Below are positions 45,893-55,387 of a stretch of 64,000 nucleotides of DNA, piece by piece; the stretch's first letter is position 1; every line of letters begins with the position of its first letter. Both the position numbers and the translations under genes were made by a program. Source of the DNA: UBA8106 sp964569695 (GTDB taxonomy: Bacteria; Acidobacteriota; Vicinamibacteria; Vicinamibacterales; UBA823); assembly GCA_964569695.1 (NCBI GenBank), contig CAZMUA010000013.1:32629-96628 (forward strand). The letters are read 5' to 3'. The notes under the pieces were generated by a model. That model was not told the origin of the DNA, did no database searches, and was given only the letters and a program-made list of their open reading frames with translations.

Positions 45893-47884
45893 TTACGGTA
45901 GTGCTAACGCGACGAGGGAACCCGTATAGCCACGACCACCAACAGCCTGAATAATGTACTGCTTTCCGTTGTGCATATATGTCATCGGTGCCGTGTTCGA
46001 TGGCGCTGGCAAATCCACTGTCCCAACTCGGGCACCCGTCTCCTTATCGACGGCGTGAAAACGGGCCTGCGCGCCTCGACCTTCGCCATACATTAACAAG
46101 GTCTTGGTCAGCAGTACCGTGGCGTGCGCCCGTTGACCGGTATTGGGAATCTCCATCCCTTGCAGCGCCGGATGATTCTTGACCTGGTCTGGAGTATCCC
46201 CATTTGGAATCCACCAAAGCTGCTCACCCGTGTTCAAGTCAATCGCCGTGATTCGGCCGTAGGGTGGCTTCAAAATGGGTAAACCCTCGGGTCCACGAGG
46301 CCCTCGCCCAGGCCCACTCGCCCACTCCATAACCGTGAGTCCTATGGGATTGGGATCGCGTGCATCCATCTCGGCCCCAGGCACGAGAAAGGGAGCCCCG
46401 CAGGTTTTAGTCGACGCGACGTACAAAATGCCAGTCTCTGGATCGACGTTAGCCCCGCCCGGGATATTGGTACCACCATTGCCTCCAGGGCAAATTAGTG
46501 CAGCACGCTTGTTAATATCGTTATCACGATGTAACGGGGGATTATACAAGGGGCCCATCTGAAAGTCGTCCATAAGTTCGATGGCCGCCGTACGGAGTTC
46601 CGGCGTAAAGTCGATCAGATCATCGACGGTGACACCTTGCATCTCGTACGCCGCCGGCCGCGTGGGAAAAGGCTGTGTCGGCGAAGTCTGCTCACCTGGA
46701 ATCATAGATTCAGGAACTTCTCGCTCTTCAATCGGCCACACCGGTTCTCCTGTTTCACGATTCAGCACGTACGCAAATGACTGCTTTGTGGTTTGCACCA
46801 GAAGCGGTACCTTTTTGCCGTCAATCATCACATCCACAAGATTTGGCGCTGTTGGATTGTCATAGTTCCAGATGTCGTGATGGACTGTCTGGAAATGCCA
46901 GGCTCGTTCACCAGTCTCTGCATGTAAAGCCACGATGCTCGTCGAAAACAAGTTGTCCCCCGGGTGAAAGCCACCCCAAAAATCGTTTGAGGGAGGGTCC
47001 GTCACAAAATAGACGAGTCCGAGCTCGGGGTCGGCCGACAGGGGTGCCCAGGCAGACACGTTCCCCGTGTACGACCAGGCGTCACTTTCCCAAGTGTCAT
47101 GACCAAATTCACCAGGCTGTGGAATCACATTAAATTTCCATTTGTGGTCACCGTCCTTGGCGTCATACGCCACAATGTGGCCAGGCACATTTTCACGGCG
47201 CGTCTGGTTGTATCCCTGCTGATGGGCATTCCCTACGACAATGACGTCATTGACGACAATCGGAGGTGAAGAATTCGTAATGTAGCCAACTTCTCGCGGA
47301 ATCCCTGCGTCTGGATCATAGTCATAGCCAAAATCCGCCAGCAGATCGACGGTACCATTGGAACCAAAGGTCTCAATGGGATAGCCCGTATCAGGGTCTA
47401 ACGCGTGCAGGAAGAACGCTGGGGTGACCACATAGATTCGCCCTTTGCCTTCCACTTCAGCGTACGCAACACCCTTACCATAATTTTTCCGCATTGAATC
47501 CTCCCACCGCTTAGTCGGTGGTTCGCGGAAAGTCCAGAGAGTCTCACCCGTAGCCGGATCGATCGACACGACCGTACGACGCTGACCCGCTACACTGTAG
47601 AGCCTGCCATTAACATAAATTGGTGTGGCGCGGAGGATGTTATCCGCAGACGGGCCGAAGTTATCACCCTTCCAGACCCAAGCCACTTCAAGATCTTCGA
47701 AATTGTTCGCGTCAACCTGTGTTAGAGGCAAGTACCGTGAACTCGCTGCGTCACTTCCCCAGTAACGCCACTCGCTATTGTTTGCCTGTTGCGCCACGGC
47801 TGATGTCGTCAGGAACAATATGCAGCTGACCAACATGATAATTGGCGTTTCCTGCCACCCTTGCTTAACCCATCTCATACTCAC
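45893..47884 (-). CDS. Secreted PQQ-dependent dehydrogenase
   Basis: This 663-residue exported quinoprotein has a signal of about 31 residues and an eight-bladed propeller with tryptophan-docking repeats such as DPATGETLWTF and NRETGEPVWPIEERE. The opening SEWRYWGSDAASSRYLPLTQ and the late ITAIDLNTGEQLWWIPNGDTP match the soluble glucose/alcohol dehydrogenase branch. No heme-binding CxxCH is present, so electrons must go to a separate acceptor. PQQ synthesis genes are not in the window. It is divergent from the YjbQ-like gene. Confidence 0.88.
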   Translation of the reverse strand: MSMRWVKQGWQETPIIMLVSCILFLTTSAVAQQANNSEWRYWGSDAASSRYLPLTQVDANNFEDLEVAWVWKGDNFGPSADNILRATPIYVNGRLYSVAGQRRTVVSIDPATGETLWTFREPPTKRWEDSMRKNYGKGVAYAEVEGKGRIYVVTPAFFLHALDPDTGYPIETFGSNGTVDLLADFGYDYDPDAGIPREVGYITNSSPPIVVNDVIVVGNAHQQGYNQTRRENVPGHIVAYDAKDGDHKWKFNVIPQPGEFGHDTWESDAWSYTGNVSAWAPLSADPELGLVYFVTDPPSNDFWGGFHPGDNLFSTSIVALHAETGERAWHFQTVHHDIWNYDNPTAPNLVDVMIDGKKVPLLVQTTKQSFAYVLNRETGEPVWPIEEREVPESMIPGEQTSPTQPFPTRPAAYEMQGVTVDDLIDFTPELRTAAIELMDDFQMGPLYNPPLHRDNDINKRAALICPGGNGGTNIPGGANVDPETGILYVASTKTCGAPFLVPGAEMDARDPNPIGLTVMEWASGPGRGPRGPEGLPILKPPYGRITAIDLNTGEQLWWIPNGDTPDQVKNHPALQGMEIPNTGQRAHATVLLTKTLLMYGEGRGAQARFHAVDKETGARVGTVDLPAPSNTAPMTYMHNGKQYIIQAVGGRGYTGSLVALALP

Positions 47885-48123
47885 AGAATTCTCCCTTTTA
47901 TTGCACCAGGTGATACAGTCTTACGCGAAAGTTTCTGGCGCCAAGATACGGGGCTGAACCTCACTGAGGGTTCGACCAAGTGCTTTCATAATACCCCGAT
48001 TGGCACCAGATACACTGAAGAATGATATATAGAGAAAAAACATCAACCCAAAAACTGTGCAAATGACTCCGTTGGTGTCGGAAGACAACCTAAGGTAGAC
48101 TGAACAATAACTGACCACACGAT

Positions 48124-49194
48124 ATGGTAGCTTCACCCTTAGAAATCACTCTTGAAATCAGTCCACGTGCACGACTGGATCTCGTGGATGTGGACAGACA
48201 AATCATAGACACTCATGGCGAAGTATTGGAGAAATTCCCTCGAGCCCTTTACTGTTCGTACCACACAACCGCCGGCTATTTAGACCAAGGCATCGCCGGA
48301 CGTTTGAACCGCAAACAAGACGGTGTCGCACCGTACCTCTCTTTCTTCAAGAAAATCTTTCCAGAAGGCGCAGGGTACCAGCACGACGAATTGCACCTGC
48401 GTGAAGAATTGACTGAGGAACAGCGCCGCGTCGAACCCTGTAACGCCGATTCTCATTTAGCATTCATCAGCGCCGGATTACGAAGTTGTGTCACCTACCG
48501 ACGCCGTAAAGGCGAGCCAGTCTATTTTATTGACCTCGATGGCGTCAACGAAGGTCGCTCACGACGTCGCCGTACCACAGTGCTTGGTTTCAGCACTGAG
48601 GAAGTTGTAGCGCGTGACCGCCTGGCGGTGCCGATGTCAGCGCATCCTGTAGAATCCGTCAACCTCAAGGATCCTCGCTTGGGACTTTTTCAACAGTGTC
48701 AGGAAATGATTGATCGGCACGGAGTCACAAAAGGCCGTATCCATCTCACACTCTCACCCGGTGAAGGCCAAGCTGGTCTCACGGTGAACGAATACGAAAC
48801 TTTGCTTATGCAGCATGACCTTGCCGAGGTGCTCCGGGATCCGTTCCGCTTCATGGCCGAGAAAAGTCGGCACCTGCTGGCAGATCCTCGCGCCATTCCC
48901 AATAAAACCATGGGGTATGCAAAGTATGACTTAGTGAGGATCTTTAACGAGCTAGTAGATGCATTGGGGTTAAACGACTCGATGATAGAGCAGGTTGCTT
49001 CACGATTTTTTGGAGCACCCGCCAGCCGATTTCTTCGCATGAAACGCTCGGTCAATGTCTTAGTCACGAATGGAAACTCAACACAGCGTGGGCACCTCGC
49101 TCAAGGACCATTCCAAAGTCCTATCCTTGTACAGTGGCGTCAAGCAAAGAATCGCATGCGTCACATCGACATTACCCTTGTGCGTTTCAATTAA
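48124..49194 (+). CDS. YjbQ/UPF0047-like domain with unknown C-terminal domain
   Basis: In this 356-residue protein the first 170 residues resemble the YjbQ (UPF0047) family. They keep YHTTAGYLDQG, then GYQHDEL, then NADSHLAFISAGL and a strand-rich end with VYFIDLDGVN, which supply the clustered His, Asp and Glu residues of that trimeric fold. YjbQ is about 140 residues; here another 170 residues follow (from QQCQEMIDRHGVTKGRIHLT), rich in Arg and helix, that I cannot assign. YjbQ proteins have weak thiamine-phosphate synthase activity; the true role is unclear. No strong ribosome-binding site precedes the ATG. Confidence 0.6.
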   Translation: MVASPLEITLEISPRARLDLVDVDRQIIDTHGEVLEKFPRALYCSYHTTAGYLDQGIAGRLNRKQDGVAPYLSFFKKIFPEGAGYQHDELHLREELTEEQRRVEPCNADSHLAFISAGLRSCVTYRRRKGEPVYFIDLDGVNEGRSRRRRTTVLGFSTEEVVARDRLAVPMSAHPVESVNLKDPRLGLFQQCQEMIDRHGVTKGRIHLTLSPGEGQAGLTVNEYETLLMQHDLAEVLRDPFRFMAEKSRHLLADPRAIPNKTMGYAKYDLVRIFNELVDALGLNDSMIEQVASRFFGAPASRFLRMKRSVNVLVTNGNSTQRGHLAQGPFQSPILVQWRQAKNRMRHIDITLVRFN

Positions 49195-49309
49195 TCTCTG
49201 TCGAATACAGGCGATGAACTCAGTCTGAGTAACTCGCCCCAGTCACTGATCACTCCCTTCGTAATGTCAGGTCGGCGAACCCTCAAGCGACCGACCACAT
49301 AAAAGACAA

Positions 49310-49337
49310 GGGCGCACCTGGAAACCCAGGTGCGCCC
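49310..49337 (-). terminator. Rho-independent terminator of the HisC-like gene
   Basis: A perfect 12-bp stem (GGGCGCACCTGG and its complement) with a 4-base loop is followed on the minus strand by TTGTCTTTT. The hairpin starts about 50 bases after the aminotransferase stop at 49387. Confidence 0.85.
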
Positions 49338-49386
49338 CAATCGTCAACTGTCACTCACAAACGTGCGGTCAAACGATTCGAGTCGC

Positions 49387-50556
49387 TCAGTTAGTGAGTA
49401 CTTGACGGAACACTTCTAACGCTCGCTGCATTTCTTCCATCGTGCCGAGCGAAATGCGCGCGTGGGTTTGCTCCATCGGTGGAAAGTCACGACCAACCGC
49501 GACACCAAGTGCTCGACAGGCTTCGCGGAACTCAGCAGCCGATCGACCGATGTCTACAAACAGAAAATTAGTTTGAGATTCAGCGGACTCAAAACCCATT
49601 TTCCCTAACTCATTGATCGTAAAGTCACGCACCTTGCGATTCTCCTCTCGTTCCCACTCCATGTGACTAGGATCATTCAAGGACGCGATAGCAGCGCTGG
49701 CCGTAAGCAGGCTGACTTCGCCTAACCCCCACGCACGGCTGAGCTTATCTAAGGTCCCTGTCTGTCCGGCCGCATAACCGAGTCGAAGCCCAGCCATTCC
49801 GTATGCTTTCGAAAAGGTACGAGCAAGGAACACACCCGGATACGTAAGAGACTCGGCAATGGCCGAACCGACAGAGGGATCAGTCGCGTAGTCGATATAA
49901 GCTTCATCGACCAAGATGCCAGTACCTGGCGAGGACGAGACGACGTGTTCAATAAATGCTGACACTTTCTCAGCCGGGTGCGACGCGGATGTCGGATTAT
50001 TCGGGTTGCACAGGAAGACCAATCCAGCGCCTTGGGCTGCATCGGCCATTCCATCCAGGTCGAGCCTTAAGTTGCTATCGACTGGAACCTCGCGCACTTC
50101 AGCACCCATTGCTCGAGTCGAACGGGCCGGGTTCCCGTAAGAGGGGGTCCCAGTCACTAGCGGCCGACCAACCGAGACATATGCCCGAACCCCAGCCTCC
50201 AAAATATGCGATGAACCGGTGGAGACCAGAATATTTTCACCTTGGGCGCCATGGCCTAAACTCTTCGCGATCGCTGCCGGAAGATCCTCCCTGGAAATAT
50301 CACGCTGATAGCGACCGACCTTGAAATCAGCTCGGCCGTTAAGAGCATCCAGCGCTGCCTTGCCAGGACCGCGGGCATTTTCGTTACTGCTAAGAATGAT
50401 CATTACAGTATCGTTGGACGCTTGAAGCATTTCTTCAACCGGATCGGGTCCCCACGCCAACGCTTCGCGTCCGTGACCAACGACCCACGCAGTAGAGAAT
50501 GCACTAGCTCCACCAATACCAAGAGTACGAACGAACGCACGACGTGACAGTGACAT
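49387..50556 (-). CDS. Tat-exported HisC-like aminotransferase
   Basis: This 389-residue PLP enzyme has a twin-arginine signal, SRRAFVRTLGIGGAS, at residues 4-18. The mature part has the histidinol-phosphate aminotransferase pattern: ILVSTGSSHILEAG, LVFLCNPNNPTSA, ILVDEAYIDYA, the PLP lysine in ARTFSKAYGMAGLRLGY and TNFLFVDIG. HisC itself is cytoplasmic, so the signal and the lack of neighbouring his genes argue for another role, possibly on an extracytoplasmic substrate after folding with PLP in the cytoplasm. A clear terminator follows. Confidence 0.85.
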   Translation of the reverse strand: MSLSRRAFVRTLGIGGASAFSTAWVVGHGREALAWGPDPVEEMLQASNDTVMIILSSNENARGPGKAALDALNGRADFKVGRYQRDISREDLPAAIAKSLGHGAQGENILVSTGSSHILEAGVRAYVSVGRPLVTGTPSYGNPARSTRAMGAEVREVPVDSNLRLDLDGMADAAQGAGLVFLCNPNNPTSASHPAEKVSAFIEHVVSSSPGTGILVDEAYIDYATDPSVGSAIAESLTYPGVFLARTFSKAYGMAGLRLGYAAGQTGTLDKLSRAWGLGEVSLLTASAAIASLNDPSHMEWEREENRKVRDFTINELGKMGFESAESQTNFLFVDIGRSAAEFREACRALGVAVGRDFPPMEQTHARISLGTMEEMQRALEVFRQVLTN

Positions 50557-50716
50557 GCAAGCCTCCTCTTGACTTCAAACTCCCTAGATTATTACCAGCG
50601 CACCACCGGTGATGGCGCACTAAAATTGCAGTGTGGACATTGTGTGAGACAGTGTCAAGCAGAAACACCAAGAATTTGGCCTGATGATCATAAAATACTG
50701 TCGGGCAATTGCTCAA

Positions 50717-50741
50717 ACCCCTCGTCCGTTCACGGAGGGGT
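50717..50741. repeat. Short inverted repeat upstream of the DapA-like gene
   Basis: ACCCCTC (50717-50723) and GAGGGGT (50735-50741) can form a 7-bp hairpin with an 11-base loop, 35 bases before the DapA-like ATG. It has no T-run; it may be a leader hairpin or operator. Confidence 0.3.
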
Positions 50742-50775
50742 CGGATACAAGATAGAGGATGCTTAGGAGACCCAG

Positions 50776-51792
50776 ATGACAATTATCTCAAATCTAACGC
50801 GTCGCGAGTGGCTGACCACTGTGGGCGCCACGGCGCTCTATCACGAACGGACAACCAGTCAAAGTCCAGACAATACCGTGGTCGCGGCATCACGAGAGCC
50901 GTTTCGTGGCGTGCTCATGATCGTAGCTACTCCATACACTAACGAGAAAGCGATCGACTATGAAGATCTGGCTGCTGAAGTCGAATTTCTGGATCAACGA
51001 GGGACCAATGGTTTGGTTTGGCCTCAATACTCAAGCGACCTACCCTATCTCACGCATGAGGAACGCCTGCACGGCATGGAAGTCCTAGCCGATGCCTCGC
51101 GTGACCGATTGGTATCGTTGATTCTTGGCGTACAAGGAACCAACACGGACCAAATGTTAGAGTACGCAAACCATGCAACTGCTGTCGGCTGCGACGCGAT
51201 GATTGCCATGCCCCCCAGCGAAGCACATTCCATTGACGACTACCGTGAGTACTACACTGCGTTGTGTCACGCTACCGATAAACCAATTTTTATTCAGACT
51301 ACCGGCGGCGCAGCTGACCGCGTCGAACCTACGGTCGAATTCATTATAGAAATGAGTGAGCGTTTTCCGCACTTCGGATATGTGAAGGAAGAATACGGCG
51401 ACACACTCGCCCGCATGAAGCAATTTGAAGTCCATCGTCCAAATACTATTAAGCGAATCTTTGGAGGAACTCGAGCGCGGGCTTGGACGTATGAAATGAG
51501 GCTCGGCATGGACGGCACAATGACTGGCGGCCCTCAATACCCTGAGGTCTATACACGATTATGGCAACTACATCTCGAAAATCGGCAGGCCGAAGTCCGA
51601 GAACTGTTTAGTCAACTTCTTATGATTACGAACCTTGAGCAATACGTGCCTGGATTGCGTGCATACCTGATGCAACAACGTGGTGTATTTAAGACTCACA
51701 TAGGCAGGGATGCCAATTACACGTTTTCGCCGGATGCCATCGATGAAATCAACTATGTCTTGCAACCCTTGAAGAGTCATTTTATTGCTTAA
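50776..51792 (+). CDS. Exported DapA-family protein with altered pyruvate site
   Basis: This 338-residue TIM-barrel protein of the dihydrodipicolinate synthase/N-acetylneuraminate lyase family begins with a Tat-like LTRREWLTTVGATAL. The Schiff-base lysine is kept in FGYVKEEYGD (about residue 204). Two family motifs differ: GTTGE is replaced by PQYSSDLP before the normal YLTHEER, and the catalytic Tyr of LYNxP is replaced by FIQTTGG. Class I aldolase chemistry on a different keto acid, or loss of activity, is possible. It is divergent from the Tat-exported aminotransferase. Confidence 0.75.
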   Translation: MTIISNLTRREWLTTVGATALYHERTTSQSPDNTVVAASREPFRGVLMIVATPYTNEKAIDYEDLAAEVEFLDQRGTNGLVWPQYSSDLPYLTHEERLHGMEVLADASRDRLVSLILGVQGTNTDQMLEYANHATAVGCDAMIAMPPSEAHSIDDYREYYTALCHATDKPIFIQTTGGAADRVEPTVEFIIEMSERFPHFGYVKEEYGDTLARMKQFEVHRPNTIKRIFGGTRARAWTYEMRLGMDGTMTGGPQYPEVYTRLWQLHLENRQAEVRELFSQLLMITNLEQYVPGLRAYLMQQRGVFKTHIGRDANYTFSPDAIDEINYVLQPLKSHFIA

Positions 51793-51882
51793 GGCATTCT
51801 GAAGCGATCGCCGTGCATGATATTATTTCTGAAGGTTGACCTTCACACTCTATCGATTCGCACCTTGTGAAAAATCTGTTTG

Positions 51883-53037
51883 ATGAAATTTTTGAGTAGC
51901 CTAGGCGCTAGCATGCTGACCTGCATGCTCTTTGCCACCCCAAGTCATGCGCAAACTTCCAGTTCTTGGTGGGAGCGTCTCTCCATCGGCATGGACTTTC
52001 GCCAACGCCTAGAAGAGTTACGACAATTCGAAAACAGTTCGCCTGATGTGTCTCAGACTAGTGTGACACAACGGCGTTTAAAAATACGTGCACGGCTGAC
52101 TCTCAACAGTCAAGTCAATGATGACTTTCAAATAGGAGTCAGACTTGGCACTGGTAACATGGACGACCCGCTTTCATCGAACCAAACGCTTTCAGAGCTA
52201 TTGACGCGCAAGCCGATAAGCCTAGATCGCGCATTCATGACTTACAACCCAACGGCTGCCCCCGTCCTAACAATTGGTGCGGGCAAATTTGACTTACCCG
52301 TCACTCGTACCGAAATGTCATGGGATATCGACGTCAACTGGGAGGGCCTATACCAGCAAGTGCGTGGTACAGCAGGCCCAATGTCCTATCGATTCGTTAC
52401 ATCACAAGTCTCTATTCACGAAGAGAAACAGCGTGATGATACGCTCATGTTCGCCACCTATGGTGATGTTAGTTTTAGTTTTGACTCCGGACACTCTGTT
52501 CAGTTCGTTGCAGCCGATTATTTATTTTCTGGAATAGATTCAGTGGCAATTTTCGTCGACACGGAGGGTATCGGCCGCAATACGAACCTAACTCAACGGG
52601 ACAACACTGGGAAAATCATCGGGTTCCAATCAGACTTTAATCTAATAGACCTCATCGCTAAAGCGACCCTGAACACTGGGCGACGTAACTATCCCCTACA
52701 ACTCACTGCTAACTGGATTACAAACACCCGAGCAGCAACTGAGGAAAATAATGGTTTCTGGTTCACTGCTACATACGGAGATGCCGACAAAATTAAAACC
52801 TACCAACTCGAATACACCTACGCACACATCGAACAAGATGCCGTGGTGTCAACATTCACGTATTCATACAGTGAGGGGACAAATATTCGCCTGAATCGAG
52901 CAGCATTACGTTACAGGGTTCACCCTCGACTTCGTTTTGACCTCATCACCATCTTCACGAAGAAACTCATAACTGCACCGAACGACAAGAACAACCTGTT
53001 ACTCCGGAGCCAGCTGGACGCGAGCTTCTCATTCTAA
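51883..53037 (+). CDS. Predicted outer-membrane porin
   Basis: This 384-residue protein begins with a signal ending in TPSHAQ and the mature part starts WWERLSIGMDFRQRLEE. Alternating-residue strands cover its whole length, with tyrosine-rich strands in the later half and a terminal Phe (LRSQLDASFSF), the usual barrel-assembly signal. It resembles the putative porin family of about 380 residues. The ATG at 51883 follows directly after a TTG that could also initiate. Substrate is unknown. Confidence 0.75.
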   Translation: MKFLSSLGASMLTCMLFATPSHAQTSSSWWERLSIGMDFRQRLEELRQFENSSPDVSQTSVTQRRLKIRARLTLNSQVNDDFQIGVRLGTGNMDDPLSSNQTLSELLTRKPISLDRAFMTYNPTAAPVLTIGAGKFDLPVTRTEMSWDIDVNWEGLYQQVRGTAGPMSYRFVTSQVSIHEEKQRDDTLMFATYGDVSFSFDSGHSVQFVAADYLFSGIDSVAIFVDTEGIGRNTNLTQRDNTGKIIGFQSDFNLIDLIAKATLNTGRRNYPLQLTANWITNTRAATEENNGFWFTATYGDADKIKTYQLEYTYAHIEQDAVVSTFTYSYSEGTNIRLNRAALRYRVHPRLRFDLITIFTKKLITAPNDKNNLLLRSQLDASFSF

Positions 53038-53111
53038 GCCTCCTTAAACTACAAAACACCGCATAGCTGAACTTATTCGTAAGACCGAGAAAGCTTTCTC
53101 AGCCGTACGTT

Positions 53112-54737
53112 ATGATGGAAGTCTCTCTATCTAGCAATGAAAGATTGAGGGTTTCTATGTCTTGCCAACGATTATGCGTCGCGGTAATGGTTAGTCTATT
53201 CGTCACTTCGGCGACGACGTCGCATCAGACACCAACGCAAGAGCTGACTCTGCTGTCCCGAGATGGAACCCAGGGACTTCCAGTTACAACTATCAACCAA
53301 CGGCAGATGGTATCTCTAGCTGACCTTGCAACTCTTTTTAATTTGACGGTTCGTGAAGACACTCTGGTGCATGGCGTTACGATCACTTATCAGGATAAGG
53401 TTGTGGTGCTCACATCCACTCAGAGTCTGACGTCAGTCGAAGGACGTATCATCTCTCTGCCAACACCCCCGGTTCAAAACGAGAGCGTGTGGTTCGTGCC
53501 GGTTGAATTTATCAATCAGGTGCTTTCACTGTTACTCGATATACCACTTCAAGTGCGCTCAGATGCCGGCCTAGTGATCGTCGGTAACATCCGCGTACCA
53601 CACATTGAAGTAATCTACACCCAAATGGACGGTGAGGCTCAAGTGTCATTCGAAATGTCACCGCCAACACTGCACACGGTTGAACAGGAGGCAAATCGTC
53701 TTGTTGTCAAGTTCGAAGCTGATCTACTTGATTTAGCATTACCTGAATCAGTCAGCGACTCGTTAGTACTTGGCATCAGCCGTGCAGAACAACCGAACTG
53801 GATTGCGGTGAATCTAGGTTCAGATTTTGCTTCGCATCAATCATCATTAATTGGCACGGGCTCATCTACTCAACTCGTAGTGAACATCCTGTCCCAGACG
53901 GCAGTTGCACGGAGTGTCGCTCGCGGCCCTGATCGACGCTCAGAGCCTCAACCACCATCATCCGATACAAGAACCGACCTAAGTCCTGATCTTGATCTCT
54001 CACAAGCGCCAGAATTACGGACCATTGTGATCGACGCTGGCCATGGCGGGAACGATACCGGCACTCAAGGCCAAGCTGGACTCCAAGAAAAGGACATCAC
54101 TCTCCAAGTAGCGAGACGACTACGAGAAGCTATTGAAAGTCGCTTAGGACTTCGGGTTGTGATGACACGCGACAGCGATCGGACGGTTCGACTCGACGAA
54201 CGCGCGGCCATCGCTAATAACAATAAAGCTGATTTATTCATTAGTCTGCATATAAATTCTTCCGCAAGTGAAGCAGCCAGCGGTGCCGCCGTGTACTCCC
54301 TATCACTTAACGATTACGGTGAAGCGACTCTCGGTGAAAATCGACAGAGCCACACTGTGCCACTGTTAGGTGGTCGTACTCGTAACATCGACATCGTTCT
54401 CTGGGACCTAGCGCAGGTTACTCATGTGCAGAATTCCGCACTCTTTGCGGGTTTTGTAGATGTCGAACTTCGGCGTCGAATTAATATGAATACGGTCACA
54501 TTGCAAGAGGCTCCCTTCCGCGTTTTAGTAGGCGCCAACATGCCTGCTGTGCTAGTGGAAATGGGGTTTATCTCAAATGCACTCCAAGAGGAACAGCTAG
54601 CATCACTTGCGTTTCAAGATCGAGTCGTTCAAGGATTATTACAAAGCGTTGTGACCTATCGGGAATCGTTAGGTGACCGTTGGCAGGCCGGGTCATTACA
54701 ACGCTCGACCCAGCCGCCAGCCGGGGAAGAGCCATGA
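53112..54737 (+). CDS. amiC: N-acetylmuramoyl-L-alanine amidase
   Basis: This 541-residue exported zinc amidase splits the amide between muramic acid and the stem peptide. After a signal (about 18-42), there is a copper-amine-oxidase-like N-terminal domain (about 50-170) and an AMIN-like region (about 175-275). A disordered linker leads to Amidase_3 (about 305-515): IDAGHGGNDTG, Glu in LQEKDIT, LFISLHINSSA and VLVEMGFISN. It overlaps the GerM gene by 4 bases. Confidence 0.9.
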   Translation: MMEVSLSSNERLRVSMSCQRLCVAVMVSLFVTSATTSHQTPTQELTLLSRDGTQGLPVTTINQRQMVSLADLATLFNLTVREDTLVHGVTITYQDKVVVLTSTQSLTSVEGRIISLPTPPVQNESVWFVPVEFINQVLSLLLDIPLQVRSDAGLVIVGNIRVPHIEVIYTQMDGEAQVSFEMSPPTLHTVEQEANRLVVKFEADLLDLALPESVSDSLVLGISRAEQPNWIAVNLGSDFASHQSSLIGTGSSTQLVVNILSQTAVARSVARGPDRRSEPQPPSSDTRTDLSPDLDLSQAPELRTIVIDAGHGGNDTGTQGQAGLQEKDITLQVARRLREAIESRLGLRVVMTRDSDRTVRLDERAAIANNNKADLFISLHINSSASEAASGAAVYSLSLNDYGEATLGENRQSHTVPLLGGRTRNIDIVLWDLAQVTHVQNSALFAGFVDVELRRRINMNTVTLQEAPFRVLVGANMPAVLVEMGFISNALQEEQLASLAFQDRVVQGLLQSVVTYRESLGDRWQAGSLQRSTQPPAGEEP

Positions 54738-55315
54738 GTCGCGGGTCTCTGACAGCGCTCGTCGCGCTTATCGTCACAGGTGCGATTGCAGCCTGGCTGT
54801 TATTCGTCACGCTGTCCGAGACGAGACAAGATCCCCTTAACACCGCGTCGATATCTCCATCGCTTGACGACCCCGATGCATCGCTACCTACTATCCCAGC
54901 TATGCTGTTTTATGTCGCCGAACAAGGCACACGTTTAGTCGGACGGGAGCAGGACGTTCCCGAAGACGTGGCAACTACAATTCAAGCGAGATTGCTTATC
55001 GAACAGCAACTTTTACCCCCGGAACCTCCACTAACGTCGGCGGTGCCAGAAGGAACAACGCTGTTAGGTATTTACATTTCAGACCGAGGCGATGCTTTTG
55101 TCGACTTTAGTCGTGAAATTAACACTGAGCATCCGGGTGGTTCACTGGAAGAGTTGTTTACGATCTACGCTATCGTAAACACTTTAACGGTTAATCTTCC
55201 CTCGATTACTGCCGTGCAAATTCTTATAGAAGGTGAAGAAGTTGACACCTTAGCCGGACATATAGACTTACGTCGTCCATTAGCACAATCTCTTAAGTGG
55301 GTTGAGCCATCATAA
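54734..55315 (+). CDS. GerM-domain membrane-anchored protein
   Basis: This 193-residue protein has an N-terminal transmembrane helix (LTALVALIVTGAIAAWLLFV) and a C-terminal GerM domain (about 115-190) with LGIYISDRGDAFVDFSREI, ELFTIYAIVNTLTVNLP and VQILIEGEEVDTLAGHID. GerM acts in spore cortex formation in Bacillus, but the domain is found in many non-spore-formers next to amidases, as here. I start at the ATG at 54734, in ATGA overlap with amiC. Confidence 0.85.
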   Translation: MSRGSLTALVALIVTGAIAAWLLFVTLSETRQDPLNTASISPSLDDPDASLPTIPAMLFYVAEQGTRLVGREQDVPEDVATTIQARLLIEQQLLPPEPPLTSAVPEGTTLLGIYISDRGDAFVDFSREINTEHPGGSLEELFTIYAIVNTLTVNLPSITAVQILIEGEEVDTLAGHIDLRRPLAQSLKWVEPS

Positions 55316-55387
55316 GGCAACGATTATTGTGAAAGCTTGCAGCACTCAGGAACAGAAACTGCGCACAGTTTACTTAGGAGTTTATTA

